Shown piece after piece: positions 26,347-35,556 of a stretch of DNA of 64,000 bases. The DNA lies in contig NZ_JAMCCQ010000001.1 in the NCBI RefSeq assembly GCF_023370775.1, positions 1,054,001 to 1,118,000 of the forward strand. The letters are read 5' to 3'. Made by a program: the position numbers and the translations under genes. This stretch comes from Marivita sp. GX14005 (GTDB lineage: Bacteria > Pseudomonadota > Alphaproteobacteria > Rhodobacterales > Rhodobacteraceae). The notes under the pieces were generated by a model. The model made no database searches, was not told where the DNA came from, and saw only the letters and a program-made list of their open reading frames with translations. Position 1 is the first letter of the stretch. The number at the start of each line of letters is the position of its first letter.

Positions 26347-27036
26347 TCAATACTCCCAACCATGCAGCGCAATCTCATGCGTAAAGGCTCTGGCGATTTC
26401 GCTGGCCTGCTTTTCGGTCAACACATCCTTATACTTCCGCCCATCCCTGCGCAGATCCCCTTTGGCGTGGGGTAGGCCGCCGAACGGCAGTCCGATCTCA
26501 TCGCAAAGCTCCGCCAGATCATCGTTCAATCGGTCGAAACGCAGAACCCGATCGACCAGCGGCTTGCCGGACGCATCGCAGTAAAATGGCGCGTTATGGC
26601 ACAGGATGCCGTTTGCGAGGTACCGATCCAGGGTCAGCTCGGGATCATGGTGGCGGTGCCAGGCCGCATTTCTGAACATATGATAATGCGATAGCGTCTT
26701 GTCCCAGGGATTCCGTTCGACACAGACTTTGAGATAGGAAATCCAGATCTTCGGCGGCATACGCGCTTTCGCGAAGCGGGCCGGAATATGGTTGTAGAAC
26801 CTGTCGCGTCGCACGCATTCACGCACGTTCTTGCGCAGATCGGCTGCGGAGCGCACTTCGCGCCAGGGAGGAAACACGCCGCGCCAGTTCTGCGATACAT
26901 GACCGTCGATCTTTGGGAAAATCGGGGTGATAATATCGGTGGGGCCGCAATGACGCGACAGCTCCAACTCGATACTGGTGCCCGCCGACTTCAGCGTTTT
27001 GATGAATATCAGTCGGTAGCGATGCGAAACAATCAT
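26347..27036 (-). CDS. Sulfotransferase family protein
   Basis: This 229-residue protein has a PAPS-type loop, R-L-I-F-I-K-T-L-K-S-A-G-T-S-I-E, at residues 8-23, with later V-C-V-E-R-N-P-W-D-K-T-L-S as the second nucleotide-binding motif (about residue 125). This layout matches the short sulfotransferase families that act on carbohydrates. The ATG at 27036 is chosen because it begins the fold and has AGGCG upstream; the frame is open 30 codons further. It is probably cotranscribed with the GH16 gene, which starts 1 bp downstream. Confidence 0.8.
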   Translation of the reverse strand: MIVSHRYRLIFIKTLKSAGTSIELELSRHCGPTDIITPIFPKIDGHVSQNWRGVFPPWREVRSAADLRKNVRECVRRDRFYNHIPARFAKARMPPKIWISYLKVCVERNPWDKTLSHYHMFRNAAWHRHHDPELTLDRYLANGILCHNAPFYCDASGKPLVDRVLRFDRLNDDLAELCDEIGLPFGGLPHAKGDLRRDGRKYKDVLTEKQASEIARAFTHEIALHGWEY

Positions 27037-27273
27037 TCGCCTGAAACCCGCATTTGCAAATATGACTTGATGGGCGAACGTGCCCGATAATACGCCGATG
27101 GTAAGAGGCGCAGGGCCATTTCGCAATCTTTCTGTGGACTACCGTCCATTCGAGCCGGACCGCGCCTGCTATTCTGCCTTCGCGCTTGCCACACGAGCCT
27201 GTTCACGAGTAACCTAAGGTCATGTGCTGCAGATTTTTTGGCACGGATATTTTTTTGAACCGAGGCTCGATCA

Positions 27274-28182
27274 TTGAAAATCGCTATTTGTGCCTGCACG
27301 TTCAATCGCCCGGACGGTCTTGCTCAACTTCTGAGATCCATTCGCGCTATTGAAACGCGACCGGATATGGATATCCGGCTCATCATCGTGGACAATGACG
27401 ACACACCTTCCGCATACGGGGTGTTTGCGGTGGAGACCCGTGATTATCCATTCGCCTGCAGGTATGTGCATGAAACCGTGCCCGGCATTCCGGCCGCACG
27501 GAACCGTGTCCTGGACGAGGTCGGCTCCGAGGGTTTCGCCGTCTTTATTGATGACGACGAGGTCGTCTCACCCCGCTGGGTTCTCGAACTGGTGCAGGTT
27601 GCGGAGCGCACCGGAGCGACATTCGTTCAGGGACCGGTTGAGATGCGCGTGGAAGATGAGCGCGATCAGTGGTGGTTGCAGACCCTTTTCTTTTTGCAGC
27701 GCCGCTTCTCGGACGGGGAAGGGCGAAGCGAAAGCTGGACGAACAATGTCCTCGTCGATCTGAAGGAATTGAATCGGTTGGGATGCAGGTTCGACGAAGG
27801 GCTGAGCTTCTATGGCGGTGAAGACACGCTGTTCTTTCAGGATATCATCCGCGCGGGCGGTCGCGGTGCCTATGCGGCCAACGCTTGGGTGTACGAGATT
27901 CAGCAAACGAATCGTCTTACATGGAGATGGGCCGTCAGCCGCCAGTTCCGCTGCGGAACGACGCGGGCAATGACCGTGCTCATGCGACGCCCGAAAGCGC
28001 AGAGTGTCGTCTACTGCGTGGTGCGCGGAAGCGGCATGGTTCTTGTCGGTCTGGGATGGCTCGCCAGTTCCATTCTTCAGGGCCGTCGTGGATTTGCGAA
28101 TGGCATTGCGATGCTCTCACGTGCTGCGGGGGTCCTTTCCGGTCTCGTCGGCGGACGCGGGCGGCTGGAGTATATGAGGTGA
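27274..28182 (+). CDS. Glycosyltransferase family 2, paralogue of 13223-14152
   Basis: This 302-residue GT2 begins at TTG with C-G-A-G-G-type Shine-Dalgarno sequence upstream; no ATG lies near the fold start. Motifs: A-I-C-A-C-T-F-N-R-P, V-D-N-D-D-T-P, A-R-N-R-V-L, F-I-D-D-D-E-V-V, W-T-N-N-V-L-V-D-L, G-G-E-D-T-L-F-F. The C-terminal 80 residues are hydrophobic and end G-V-L-S-G-L-V-G-G. Full-length similarity to the GT2 at 13223-14152 indicates duplication inside the locus. First gene of a four-gene run (27274-31201) with overlaps at every junction. Confidence 0.88.
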   Translation: MKIAICACTFNRPDGLAQLLRSIRAIETRPDMDIRLIIVDNDDTPSAYGVFAVETRDYPFACRYVHETVPGIPAARNRVLDEVGSEGFAVFIDDDEVVSPRWVLELVQVAERTGATFVQGPVEMRVEDERDQWWLQTLFFLQRRFSDGEGRSESWTNNVLVDLKELNRLGCRFDEGLSFYGGEDTLFFQDIIRAGGRGAYAANAWVYEIQQTNRLTWRWAVSRQFRCGTTRAMTVLMRRPKAQSVVYCVVRGSGMVLVGLGWLASSILQGRRGFANGIAMLSRAAGVLSGLVGGRGRLEYMR

Positions 28183-29027
28183 CGGTCGCGCCTGTCATTC
28201 GCGTGCCGACAAAGCCGGCGATGTTCGACAACAGGACGGCGATCGATCGCGTCGGCCTGACCGGATTGCAAAGGAGGATCGACGGCGTGCGTGGGCTTGG
28301 GCGAAATCACTTCGCGCTCGAGATCGAAGGACGCCGGATCGGTTACTGCTATATTCGCAAAAACGCGTGTTCCAGCTTCAAGAAGCTGTTCCTCGACCAT
28401 TCTCCACATCGCTCCCGGATACAGCAAAACGAGCGCCCCATTGATTTCATACGGAGGTTCCACCGGCTGCCCGTAGAGGAGCTTTTTCGTTGTGACGATC
28501 TGATTTTCGTCTATCGCGATCCTGTTGCGCGGGTGCTGTCGATGTTCCGAAACAAGTTCATCGCGCGAAACGGCGCAACGGACATTTTGGCTGGCTTCCG
28601 GCGGATAACCGGACGGGACCCCGAGCGCGCAAGTTTCCAGAGTTTTGTAGAAGCCTATCTCGGCCAGGATCCGGGCTACCTTGACCGCCATGTCCAGCCC
28701 CAGCGAATGCACTTGCAGCGAGTCGTCTATACCCACGCCATTCCGATTGACGGTTTGCATGGCGCTATGAGCGCGCTTCTTGGTGCCCCGCTCGCAGATC
28801 GCTACTTTCTGAAACCTGTCAACCGAACATCGAACGCAACGCTCGTTCACCTTCCCGGCGGCGCCGTGCGACCGGTACGGGAATGGCAGAACCTCTTCGA
28901 TTTGCGTGCGGAAATGCCCGACGATGCGAGTTTGCTGAGCGATGCGCTTGTTGCTCGGTTGCGAAGAATTTACGCGATGGATTACGCGATGCTGGATGCG
29001 GTCAAACATGCTTCCCGGTGCCACTGA
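28179..29027 (+). CDS. Sulfotransferase family 2-like protein
   Basis: This 282-residue protein has R-I-G-Y-C-Y-I-R-K-N-A-C-S-S-F-K-K-L near residue 60 as the PAPS 5' loop and D-L-I-F-V-Y-R-D-P-V-A-R-V-L-S-M-F near residue 110 as the 3' motif, the pattern of Sulfotransfer_2 (carbohydrate) enzymes. Start: GTG 28179 overlaps the upstream GT2 stop by 4 bp (GTGA), consistent with translational coupling; ATG 28221 is the alternative. It ends 20 bp inside the following GT2 gene. Confidence 0.8.
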   Translation: MTVAPVIRVPTKPAMFDNRTAIDRVGLTGLQRRIDGVRGLGRNHFALEIEGRRIGYCYIRKNACSSFKKLFLDHSPHRSRIQQNERPIDFIRRFHRLPVEELFRCDDLIFVYRDPVARVLSMFRNKFIARNGATDILAGFRRITGRDPERASFQSFVEAYLGQDPGYLDRHVQPQRMHLQRVVYTHAIPIDGLHGAMSALLGAPLADRYFLKPVNRTSNATLVHLPGGAVRPVREWQNLFDLRAEMPDDASLLSDALVARLRRIYAMDYAMLDAVKHASRCH

Positions 29028-29970
29028 CCTTCCTTCCGTCTCCGTCATTGTAGCGGCGTATAATTCCGCCCTTTCGCTGGAGCGTGCGATCGACTCGGCC
29101 CTTTGCCAAAACGGCGTTTGCGTCGATGTCATCGTGTCGGATGACGCGTCAAGCGATGACACCGCTGAACTCGCGGAAAAAATCGCGGCATGCGATCCTC
29201 GGGTGTCCATTATGCGCTCTTCGGTCAATCGCGGACCGGCCGGTGCAAGAAACGCCGCCCTGCGCATTGCGCGCGGCGATTGGATCGCTGTTCTTGACGC
29301 CGATGACAGCTATGAGCCCGGCAGGCTTGCCTGCATGATCGAGGCGGCGCAGCGGTTTAGCGCCGATCTGGTGCTCGATGATTTCGTTTCGGTCGATGAT
29401 AAAGGCGCGCCGCTAAATAGCCCGTCTTTGAGCGCCGCACAGCCGGTCGGGCTTATCGACTTGCAGGACTGGCTGCGCGGCAACGCGTTCAGGTATGGCG
29501 AAGTCAGCTTCGGATATGCCAAACCGATCATAGCGCGCCGTTTCGTAGAACGTATCGGGCTGAAGTATGATGAGAGGTTGCGGAATGGCGAGGATTTCCA
29601 TCTGGTTCTCGGCGCTTTGACTGAAGGAGGCCGTGTGGCGTTCACGGCACAGCGAGGCTATCGCTACACGCGCCGCGACGGCTCTGTTTCTGGCAAGGCG
29701 AAAGCCGGGGACATGCGCGCGTTACTTGCGGCCGATCTTGAGGCAATTCAGCGGTTGGACCCAGCTCAAGCGGCAGTTGCCACGCCCCATTTCGCCGCCC
29801 GCCACCGAAATCTTTCGCGGCTCATGACGACGGAAAAGGCTTTGGGGGCCGTGCGAAATGGGAAGCCTGTTGAAGCGCTTTCGGCTCTTGCCAAGCGCCC
29901 GGACGCAATTGCCCGGTTAATTGCGCATCTTGCCGAGGCGCTGCGTAAGCGGATCGGCACCCATGCCTGA
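29008..29970 (+). CDS. Glycosyltransferase family 2, paralogue of 18455-19453
   Basis: This 320-residue GT2 has V-S-V-I-V-A-A-Y-N-S-A, V-S-D-D-A-S-S-D-D-T, A-R-N-A-A-L-R-I-A, V-L-D-A-D-D-S-Y for metal binding and R-N-G-E-D-F-H-L as the likely catalytic acid site. It is similar along its length to the GT2 after the DprE2-like gene, so both may attach sugars to related acceptors. The start at ATG 29008 overlaps the upstream sulfotransferase by 20 bp; it ends 8 bp inside the GT4 gene. Confidence 0.87.
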   Translation: MLPGATDLPSVSVIVAAYNSALSLERAIDSALCQNGVCVDVIVSDDASSDDTAELAEKIAACDPRVSIMRSSVNRGPAGARNAALRIARGDWIAVLDADDSYEPGRLACMIEAAQRFSADLVLDDFVSVDDKGAPLNSPSLSAAQPVGLIDLQDWLRGNAFRYGEVSFGYAKPIIARRFVERIGLKYDERLRNGEDFHLVLGALTEGGRVAFTAQRGYRYTRRDGSVSGKAKAGDMRALLAADLEAIQRLDPAQAAVATPHFAARHRNLSRLMTTEKALGAVRNGKPVEALSALAKRPDAIARLIAHLAEALRKRIGTHA

Positions 29971-31201
29971 CCGCGATGAAAAGGACGCGCGATCGGCCAC
30001 CTTGATCGTCGCGCGCCGCCTTGACCGGATGCGCTCTGGCGACAACGCGTTTCTTGCGGCTTATCTGCTGCTTTGTAGGAAAGCCGGTTTTCGAACGCGG
30101 CTGGTCTTCGCGCCGAAACGGTCGTTCGGAAACAAGGCTTGGGCGCGTATTGCACCCGAACTGCGAGAACTGATTGACGAAATCGACTGGTCGCACGCCT
30201 TCGAAGTGAACGGGATCTGGATTTCTGGATCACCGTCGGTTTGGGTCAATTTCGGCCGGCGCATGGTGGTCGAAGTTGGCCGAAAGCTCATCGGACGTGC
30301 TGACAGACCATATCCCAGCCTTCTCGGCGCTACGTTGACCGGAACCGAAGCCAAAGCGACAGTGGAGCGCGTCAATCGACATCCATCATCTTTGCTTACA
30401 GTCGAATACAGCAGTCTCGGTCCGCTCTTGGCAGGTTGCAAGGCCGGCACGAAGGCTGTGTTTTTGCACGATCTGTTTTCAATGCGTGCGGGCACATTCG
30501 AGGCCGGCGGGCGCACGCCGGACCATGTTGTCATCTCCATCGAAGACGAGGCAGCGCGGTGTCGCCACGCCGATTTTCTTATCCACGCCAGCTGCGTCGA
30601 GCAGCAGGTTTTCGCACGCCATCTTCCAAAAGCCGCGCATATCTGGATGCGACCCGATGTACCGCGCTTTTCGCAGCCCGGAGGATCGAAACCGGTTCCG
30701 CGTGCTGTCTTCATCGGCTCAATCCATTCGGGAAACGTTGCCGCGCTCGAAAAACTGCGTTCGGCGATCTGGCCGAAAGTGCGTGCACGGGTTCCGGGGG
30801 TCAAGCTGGTCATCCTCGGTGCCATCGCAAGGACAATCGCTACCATCGACGCGCAGGATGAAGGATTGATCCTCGTCGGACAGGTCGACCGCCTGGAGGA
30901 GTTCGGCGGAAAGCAGGCGATCGGACTGGCGCCGATTCAGTTCGGAAGCGGAGTTCCTATCAAGATCGTCGATTACCTATCTCTCGGCATGGCGGTGGTG
31001 GCAACGAAGGAGGCTATTGCACCATTCGGTTCGTCTCTGAATGGCGTGGTGGTATCGGCGCAAAGCGATTCTGACTTCGTTGAAAAGGTCTGTGATTTGC
31101 TTCTTAGCGAATCACATAGGCAACATATGACCACCGACCATGCGGAACTTTCGCGCCGGCTCGACAATTCCGAGCTGGTGGAGGCGTTATTTCGCGCATG
31201 A
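29963..31201 (+). CDS. Glycosyltransferase, GT4-like (GT-B fold)
   Basis: This 412-residue protein has a C-terminal Rossmann-type half (about 250-405) with A-V-F-I-G-S-I-H-S-G-N, V-K-L-V-I-L-G-A, G-L-I-L-V-G-Q-V, and a donor-binding region I-Q-F-G-S-G-V-P-I-K-I-V-D-Y-L-S-L-G-M-A, which is the retaining GT4/Glyco_trans_1_4 signature. The N-terminal acceptor half is divergent. It closes the overlapping run 27274-31201 and is followed by the longest non-coding stretch of the window. Confidence 0.85.
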   Translation: MPDRDEKDARSATLIVARRLDRMRSGDNAFLAAYLLLCRKAGFRTRLVFAPKRSFGNKAWARIAPELRELIDEIDWSHAFEVNGIWISGSPSVWVNFGRRMVVEVGRKLIGRADRPYPSLLGATLTGTEAKATVERVNRHPSSLLTVEYSSLGPLLAGCKAGTKAVFLHDLFSMRAGTFEAGGRTPDHVVISIEDEAARCRHADFLIHASCVEQQVFARHLPKAAHIWMRPDVPRFSQPGGSKPVPRAVFIGSIHSGNVAALEKLRSAIWPKVRARVPGVKLVILGAIARTIATIDAQDEGLILVGQVDRLEEFGGKQAIGLAPIQFGSGVPIKIVDYLSLGMAVVATKEAIAPFGSSLNGVVVSAQSDSDFVEKVCDLLLSESHRQHMTTDHAELSRRLDNSELVEALFRA

Positions 31202-31790
31202 TATCCATGGCTTGACCCAGCGTTATTCTTGCCAGAATGCGGGTATCCGTCGGGATACAAGCCAGCCGAATACAATGAAACTCAACTGTCAGGTGTGATT
31301 CCAACGCGTCATATGACTTAGCGCGATTGGCAAAACCTTGCTTGCGGTTCGGCGGAATCGAGAGGAAGGAGCGGTGCCCTACTGGTCAAGAATGTACCGG
31401 ATATGGATAAGACGGGGCACCGAGATGAGGAAAACCAAGGAGGCGCCAGCGGGAAACAGACAATTTCTCTGATGTTGTGTCGGGTGCGATGCGTAAGCCC
31501 TGACTCAGTGTTGAACGAACGGGACAGTAGACCATAAACCGCGATACGGTCAGGCAAAAAGCGGGACGCGCCGAAAGGCTCCGGCCCTCTGCACTGCATC
31601 CGATTGCGGGCAACTGACTCATGCGCAGCGATCAAGCTGCCCGATCCACGCCGGATTCTCGCCCGAAAGCGAAAATACCGAAGCGTGAGTAAGTCATTGG
31701 TAACGAACTGCCCTTAAAGGTCACGTCGCATTACGCGTCGTAGAGAAGCCCGAGGTGCACTTCAGGAACAAAGAATACAGAAAGAACACT
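31202..31790. other. 589-bp intergenic region upstream of the G8-domain protein
   Basis: This is the longest stretch without a supportable gene. Its sequence is visibly less G/C-rich than the flanking genes. A short hairpin (GTATCC/GGATAC, 31243-31258, four-base loop) follows the upstream gene but lacks a T-run. Open frames of about 80-105 codons on the minus strand (31318-31635) show no domain, no convincing start and irregular composition, so they are not called. Most likely a long 5' regulatory region for the exoprotein gene, or decayed sequence. Confidence 0.5.
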
Positions 31791-34700
31791 ATGAAAAACG
31801 CACACAACTCCGGGAAGCATGCTGGTATGGTATCAGCACTTCTAGACGCCTCCGACGCCACTCATATCGCAATAAGTTCAGGCAATTGGAGCGATTCGTC
31901 AACGTGGAAAGGCGGCGAAATCCCCGGAAAGAATGCGAAAGTCCATATCGCGGAAGGCGTTGATGTCACCTATGACGTTCAGTCCGACGCGCGGCTGGAA
32001 TGGGTCAAGGTCGATGGCGGTCTGCATTTCGCGACGAACAAGGACACGCATATCCTCGTCGAAACGATGACGACCGGACATATGTCTCATCTGACCGTCG
32101 GCACGGCAGACAAGCCGATGAACGCCGGCGTTCAAACCCTGATCGAGTTCGCCGACGGCCCGTTCGATACCAAGGCCGATCCGGCCTATCTCGGGCACGG
32201 GTTGATCACCGATGGCAAGGTCGAAATCCACGGGGCCGAGAAATCGCCCTACGCGGCGCTCATCGGTGACGCGAAGGCCGGTTCGAAAACGCTGACCTTC
32301 GAAAAGGGAACAGATGGATGGCAGGTGGGCGACAAGATTGTCGTCATGGGCACGCAGCTCAACAAATTTCAGGACGAAACGCGCACAATCGTCGATGTCA
32401 AGGAGACATCCAAAGGTCTTCTCGTCACCTTCGACAAGGCGCTGAGCCACGATCACACGACGCCGCCGGGCCATGATCTGAAGATCTATGCCGGGAACGA
32501 GACCCGCAACATCAAGTTCACTTCCGAAAATCCCGATGGGATCCGCGGGCATGTCATGCTTCACAACGCGGATGTTTCCGTGCAGTTCGCCGAATTCGGC
32601 GATCTTGGCCGGACCGACAAGTCGAAGCCGCTCAATGTCGGAACGAATGTCGAAGCGCGCTACCCATTGCATCTGCACGAGACCGGAACGGTCGCCGGAA
32701 GCGACATGGCTGTTCTGAATGGCAATTCGGTGCATGACGGCCCCGGTTGGGGAATCGTACAACACTCGAGCAATGCGGCTGTTGATTTCAACTTCGTGCA
32801 TAGCATCGCCGGCGCGGGTATCGTCTCGGAGGACGGCGATGAAACCGGACAATGGATCGGCAATTTCGTCACCAACATTCCCGGCGCGGGCGACGATTTC
32901 TCGATTGAACGCGACGAGCTGAAGGCTGATTTCGGCCATAGCGGTGTGGCCTATGAAAATCAGGCGCGCCAGATTATCCAGCAGGACAACATCGCCGCCA
33001 ATTCGAACACCGGCTGGATGTTCCGCGGCGCGGAGACAAGCGTAGACAACCCGGACCGTGACGCGATCCAGTTCGACCCAGCGCCGCTCAGCCTGCAACT
33101 CAATAACGAAGAGCCTGCGATCATCGGCTTTCACGACAATATCGCCGCCGCAGTCGAAACCGTGCTGGACACGGGCCACCGTCAGGATGCCGTGACCACG
33201 ACTGACCTGCGCAGCGATATGGTCGGCATGACGGCATGGGAAGTCGATCGCGTGTTCGATATTTTCAGCTATACCGGCGAATACGTCATCCGCGACGGGC
33301 TTTTCATCGGCGACGATGATGGTGCGGGCCGTGCGATCGTGATGCCGGAAAAACATGAAGGCACGTCGATCATCGACAGTCATTTCGAGGGATTCAAAAC
33401 CGCAATCTACGATCGCGGCCTGAACAATGACGGCGTTTACATCGGCAACACCTTTAAGGACGTCAAGAAAAAGGTCGATGCCAAGTTCTACAACGAGAGC
33501 CGACTGGACTCGTCCCCATCCTCCTCTCTCAAGCCGCTGGACAAGCCGATCGTCAAAATCGACTCCTATGCCGACCTGACGATGGGGCCGCACAATCACG
33601 AATTGCTGATCTGTGGCACGATCACCGATACCGCCGGCACGCTGCGTCTCGGGTCGAACAAATGGACGTCGACGACGACATCCGACCATGACGGTATCGA
33701 AACCAGTGACGATCATCTCGGCCACCCCGAGCCCGAGCAACTGATCGAAATGCACGGAGCGATGCGCGACGGCGAAGGCGGCTGGACCATGCCCTTCGCC
33801 CTTTGGGTGACGGACCGCGTGACCGGTGAACATTTTGCTTATCGCATCGATATCAAACTTGTGGGTTATTCGGACGAGTACTTGGAACAATACGAGATCA
33901 AATCGTTCGATCTGCCAACCCATGATGTCGAGATTTTTGACGACTATGCCGGCGGCGCGGGAAATCACGGCGGTGGACACGGAAGTGGCGAAGGCCATAA
34001 TCCGAAGCCCGAGCCTACGCCCGAGCAGCCCGAGGTAACGCCCGATACGCCCGATACGTCCGATGACATGCCTGACACCGGCGAGGACACGAACCCGCCG
34101 GCCGACGGTGGTTCGGGCGATGTGCCCGCCAGCGGAGATGGCGGAACGAGCGCCGGCAAGGGCAAGGCGCTGGAATTCAAGAAGACAGGCTTCGCAATCG
34201 ATGATATCAAGCTGAGCGGCGATTTTACACTCGAGGCATGGGTGCAACTGGCTGAAAACAAGAATATTTCGGCGGCCGACGCAATCCTGAGTGGCGAAGG
34301 CTTCGAGGTCAATTTCCGCGGCGGGCAACTCACCGTGGAAGCCGACGGCGACATCATTGCCAAGGCCTCCGTCGATGCCGTTGACGGCGCATGGACACAT
34401 TACGCCGTTGTTCGCGATGATGGGCAAATCCGCATTCTGGCCGACGGCAAGGAGGTCGGAACTTCGAAATCCGGTTGGAACAAGGATGTCGTGATCGATA
34501 CTCTGGCAGACGGGCAAAACTATAGCCGCGGTCTTGTTGGAACGCTCGACGAGGTGCGTGTCTGGGATAGCGCCCGGACGAACTCCGAGATCGACGCGCT
34601 TCGATTCAGCGGATCGACCGCTTCGGAAGCAACACAGCCCGTAAAGGTGTTCTCCTTCGAGGATGGTGCCTCTTACGGACCCAACACCAACTACGTCGAC

Positions 34701-35549
34701 TCCCCGCTGGCATTGGGCAATGGCGACGGTGAGCCGCCCACACCCGATACCGCGCCGAAATCGGTCATGGAGATCGGCACAACGACCTTTGACCAGACCG
34801 ATCCGGATGGTTGGTTCAAGGCGAATTTCGGTGAAGCCATCGACGATGCGATCGTCGTGGCCGGTCCGCTTTCCAACAACGGATACCAAGCAGCGTTCGC
34901 CCGTATACAGAACACAACCGACAAGGGCTTTCAGATCCAGATCGAGGAATGGGATTACCTCGACGGTCGTCATGCAGCTGAAACGGTCAGCTGGATGTCC
35001 GTCAGCGAGGGGAGCCATACGCTCGAAGACGGTCGCCAAATCATCGCGCAGAGCGTTCAGACCAACAAGTCAGGCGAGGCGACGCTCGACCTGTCAGGGC
35101 TCGATGGCGATTTCGCGTTCTTCACTCAGATCGCGAGCCATGAGAACGATCAGGCCGTCACGGCACGCACCGACGTGGACGCCAACGGCATCATAGAGAT
35201 CGACCTGCAACGCCAGGAAGGCATGGGCGGCAAGTTTGCCCAGGAGACTGTGAATATCATCGCCGTCGAGCTTGGCGGAAAAGGCACCGGTTTCCATGTC
35301 GGCGAAGGATCGGCCAACCACGAGGCAAGCAAGGTCGGTTTTAATGTTCCGTTCGAGGAATTTGCGTTCATCGCGTCGATGACCTCGATGAAAGGAGGCA
35401 ACACCGCCACCCTGCGGATGGATGGGCTCGACGATGGATCGGCGTCACTCTTCGTGCAGGAGGAGCAGGCCCGCGATGCCGAGATCGCCCATACCTACGA
35501 AGATCTCAGTTGGTTCATTGCTGAAAACGGAGTTTACGATCTGTTCTAG
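31791..35549 (+). CDS. Large modular exoprotein: G8 domain, beta-helix, LamG and three C-terminal repeats
   Basis: This 1252-residue protein has a G8 domain at about residues 22-135 (A-I-S-S-G-N-W-S-D-S-S-T-W opening), then a region to about 620 with parallel beta-helix character (H-L-H-E-T-G, G-P-G-W-G-I-V, repeated short strands), as in G8/CEMIP-type carbohydrate-active proteins. A Pro/Asp-rich linker (about 725-787), a LamG/concanavalin-like domain (about 790-940) and three related repeats of about 85 residues (about 990-1252) follow. No Sec signal peptide is visible, so type I-like secretion is possible, but no RTX repeats are seen. ATG 31791 is chosen; GTG 31755 is in frame. Ends 7 bp before the convergent ligase gene. 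Confidence 0.82.
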   Translation: MKNAHNSGKHAGMVSALLDASDATHIAISSGNWSDSSTWKGGEIPGKNAKVHIAEGVDVTYDVQSDARLEWVKVDGGLHFATNKDTHILVETMTTGHMSHLTVGTADKPMNAGVQTLIEFADGPFDTKADPAYLGHGLITDGKVEIHGAEKSPYAALIGDAKAGSKTLTFEKGTDGWQVGDKIVVMGTQLNKFQDETRTIVDVKETSKGLLVTFDKALSHDHTTPPGHDLKIYAGNETRNIKFTSENPDGIRGHVMLHNADVSVQFAEFGDLGRTDKSKPLNVGTNVEARYPLHLHETGTVAGSDMAVLNGNSVHDGPGWGIVQHSSNAAVDFNFVHSIAGAGIVSEDGDETGQWIGNFVTNIPGAGDDFSIERDELKADFGHSGVAYENQARQIIQQDNIAANSNTGWMFRGAETSVDNPDRDAIQFDPAPLSLQLNNEEPAIIGFHDNIAAAVETVLDTGHRQDAVTTTDLRSDMVGMTAWEVDRVFDIFSYTGEYVIRDGLFIGDDDGAGRAIVMPEKHEGTSIIDSHFEGFKTAIYDRGLNNDGVYIGNTFKDVKKKVDAKFYNESRLDSSPSSSLKPLDKPIVKIDSYADLTMGPHNHELLICGTITDTAGTLRLGSNKWTSTTTSDHDGIETSDDHLGHPEPEQLIEMHGAMRDGEGGWTMPFALWVTDRVTGEHFAYRIDIKLVGYSDEYLEQYEIKSFDLPTHDVEIFDDYAGGAGNHGGGHGSGEGHNPKPEPTPEQPEVTPDTPDTSDDMPDTGEDTNPPADGGSGDVPASGDGGTSAGKGKALEFKKTGFAIDDIKLSGDFTLEAWVQLAENKNISAADAILSGEGFEVNFRGGQLTVEADGDIIAKASVDAVDGAWTHYAVVRDDGQIRILADGKEVGTSKSGWNKDVVIDTLADGQNYSRGLVGTLDEVRVWDSARTNSEIDALRFSGSTASEATQPVKVFSFEDGASYGPNTNYVDSPLALGNGDGEPPTPDTAPKSVMEIGTTTFDQTDPDGWFKANFGEAIDDAIVVAGPLSNNGYQAAFARIQNTTDKGFQIQIEEWDYLDGRHAAETVSWMSVSEGSHTLEDGRQIIAQSVQTNKSGEATLDLSGLDGDFAFFTQIASHENDQAVTARTDVDANGIIEIDLQRQEGMGGKFAQETVNIIAVELGGKGTGFHVGEGSANHEASKVGFNVPFEEFAFIASMTSMKGGNTATLRMDGLDDGSASLFVQEEQARDAEIAHTYEDLSWFIAENGVYDLF

Positions 35550-35556
35550 GCGGAAT

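Noticed and set aside
31243-31258. Hairpin after the GT4-like gene as a terminator
   Set aside because: The stem is only 6 bp and no T-run follows, so it is not called as an intrinsic terminator.
31318-31635. Possible small gene of about 105 codons in the long intergenic region
   Set aside because: No ribosome-binding site, no recognisable domain, and irregular residue composition. Described only as part of the non-coding stretch.
31899-35039. Open frame of more than 1000 codons on the minus strand
   Set aside because: Antisense to the G8 exoprotein, which has recognisable domains, repeats and linker. The opposite frame has none of these.
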